A stretch of 40,128 bases of DNA from assembly GCA_963575745.1 (NCBI GenBank), contig CAUYUJ010014606.1, forward strand, positions 20,001 through 60,128, written 5' to 3'. Source of the stretch: Prorocentrum cordatum. Its lineage: Eukaryota > Sar > Dinophyceae > Prorocentrales > Prorocentraceae. Positions within the stretch are counted from its first letter, which is position 1; every line of letters begins with the position of its first letter. Positions 39,418-40,128 of this stretch are shown piece after piece. The notes beneath the pieces are model-generated. The model was given only the letters and a program-made list of their open reading frames with translations, had not been told where the DNA came from and ran no database searches. Both the position numbers and the translations under genes were made by a program.

Positions 39418-40128
39418 CGCCCGACCCCTGACCTCTCCCGGAGCGAGCTCATGGCGAGGAGCGAGCCCGTCCGTGGCGCAGAGGGCCTCCGGGGCGCACC
39501 TGCCGCCTGGCTTATATGAGTCGCCCCCCCGGGCGCCGGCCCAGGGGTCCCCGCCGCCGGCCGCAGACAGCGCCGACATCGGGGGCGGGGCCGGCACGGC
39601 GGCGCCCCGCGGGGCCGCCACGGTGAAGAAGCCGGCGACCTCCAGGCCGCCGACGACGACGGCGGCAGCAGCGGTGGCAGCGACGACGACGGCCACCACC
39701 ACGACGACGACGACCACGACGACGACCACCACCACAGCAACGACAAGCCACGACCGCCACAACCGCGATCACCGCGACCATAGCGACCACGACCTCCAGG
39801 CGACCTCCAGGTCGACGACAAGACGACAACCACCATCGCCACAACGACGACGAAGACCTCGGCGACGACGGGGGCGGCGACGACGACCGCGACGATAACG
39901 ACCAGGACGACGACAACACCGAGCCAGGCCACGACCGATCCTTTCGGAGTTCCTTTCAGCAAAACCAAAACCGTCAGACGTTCTCTCCCCGAAGGCCGAT
40001 CCAGGCCGCCGAAGACACCCAGCGACGTCCGAAAGGACGCCATCTTTCCACCCGCACCGACCCTGGCCATGCCGATGCTGGGGGCCAGATGCCTGGCGGC
40101 TCGAGAAAGTCGCTACGTACGGATTTCT
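39418..40128. other. Unassigned; GAC/ACC tract inside
   Basis: GACGAC/ACCACC triplets lie at about 39645-39740 and more loosely to 39900. Flanking GC-rich DNA has an Ala/Thr/Pro-rich plus-strand frame that I cannot separate from repeat-driven openness. Confidence 0.4.

Overview
The window looks like nuclear DNA of a dinoflagellate or a close alveolate relative. It is GC-rich and gene-poor. It is crowded with trinucleotide tracts, short inverted-repeat (foldback) elements and satellite arrays. It carries a decayed LINE whose layout (reverse transcriptase, then zinc finger, then cytosine-methyltransferase-like domain) I associate with dinoflagellate genomes. The one credible split gene uses a non-canonical GC-AG intron, also common in dinoflagellates. 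No spliced-leader gene, rRNA, tRNA or bacterial-type gene is visible, and the species cannot be fixed. One 100-base N gap (15029-15128) shows this is a scaffolded assembly.

Layout. 1-7.7 kb: a microsatellite-bearing inverted-repeat element (copy 2 near 7.0 kb), a long mixed TCC/TCA/CAG tract (2.06-4.2 kb), a 160-bp foldback element with a perfect 8-bp target duplication (5.36 kb), and a 76-bp minisatellite (5.9 kb). 7.7-12 kb, minus strand: a near-perfect 154-bp palindrome, then the 3' end of a Qa-SNARE gene of the syntaxin-18/Ufe1/SYP8 type. The SNARE gene is seen as two exons (11678-11769 and 8125-8328) separated by a 3.35-kb intron full of GGA repeats. 12.2-16.3 kb: a composite of about 3.4 kb with inverted ends, inverted satellite arms, four 73-bp hairpins and the assembly gap. 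17.5-21.7 kb, minus strand: the decayed LINE, interrupted by two G/C homopolymers. 21.7-25.5 kb: a mirrored arrangement of TCC and AT-rich TAR tracts around a 16-copy, 89-bp satellite and a 197-bp open-frame island. 25.5-35 kb: mostly unassigned GC-rich DNA, with a 227-bp tandem repeat, an ACC tract and a small intron-like insertion flanked by 20-bp direct repeats. 35-40 kb: diverged duplications with GCGCGC cores, two more copies of the 8-bp-TSD foldback family, a 10-bp minisatellite and another 153-bp palindrome.

Most long open frames are artefacts of three-base repeats or high GC. The only proteins I can argue for are the SNARE and the LINE pieces. The SNARE would act in ER membrane fusion. 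The LINE product would have copied itself and may have carried a DNA-methylating or DNA-binding module, but this copy is broken at several points. No multi-gene pathway is visible. The most distinctive biology is the density and variety of small foldback elements, and signs that some insertions could act as introns.
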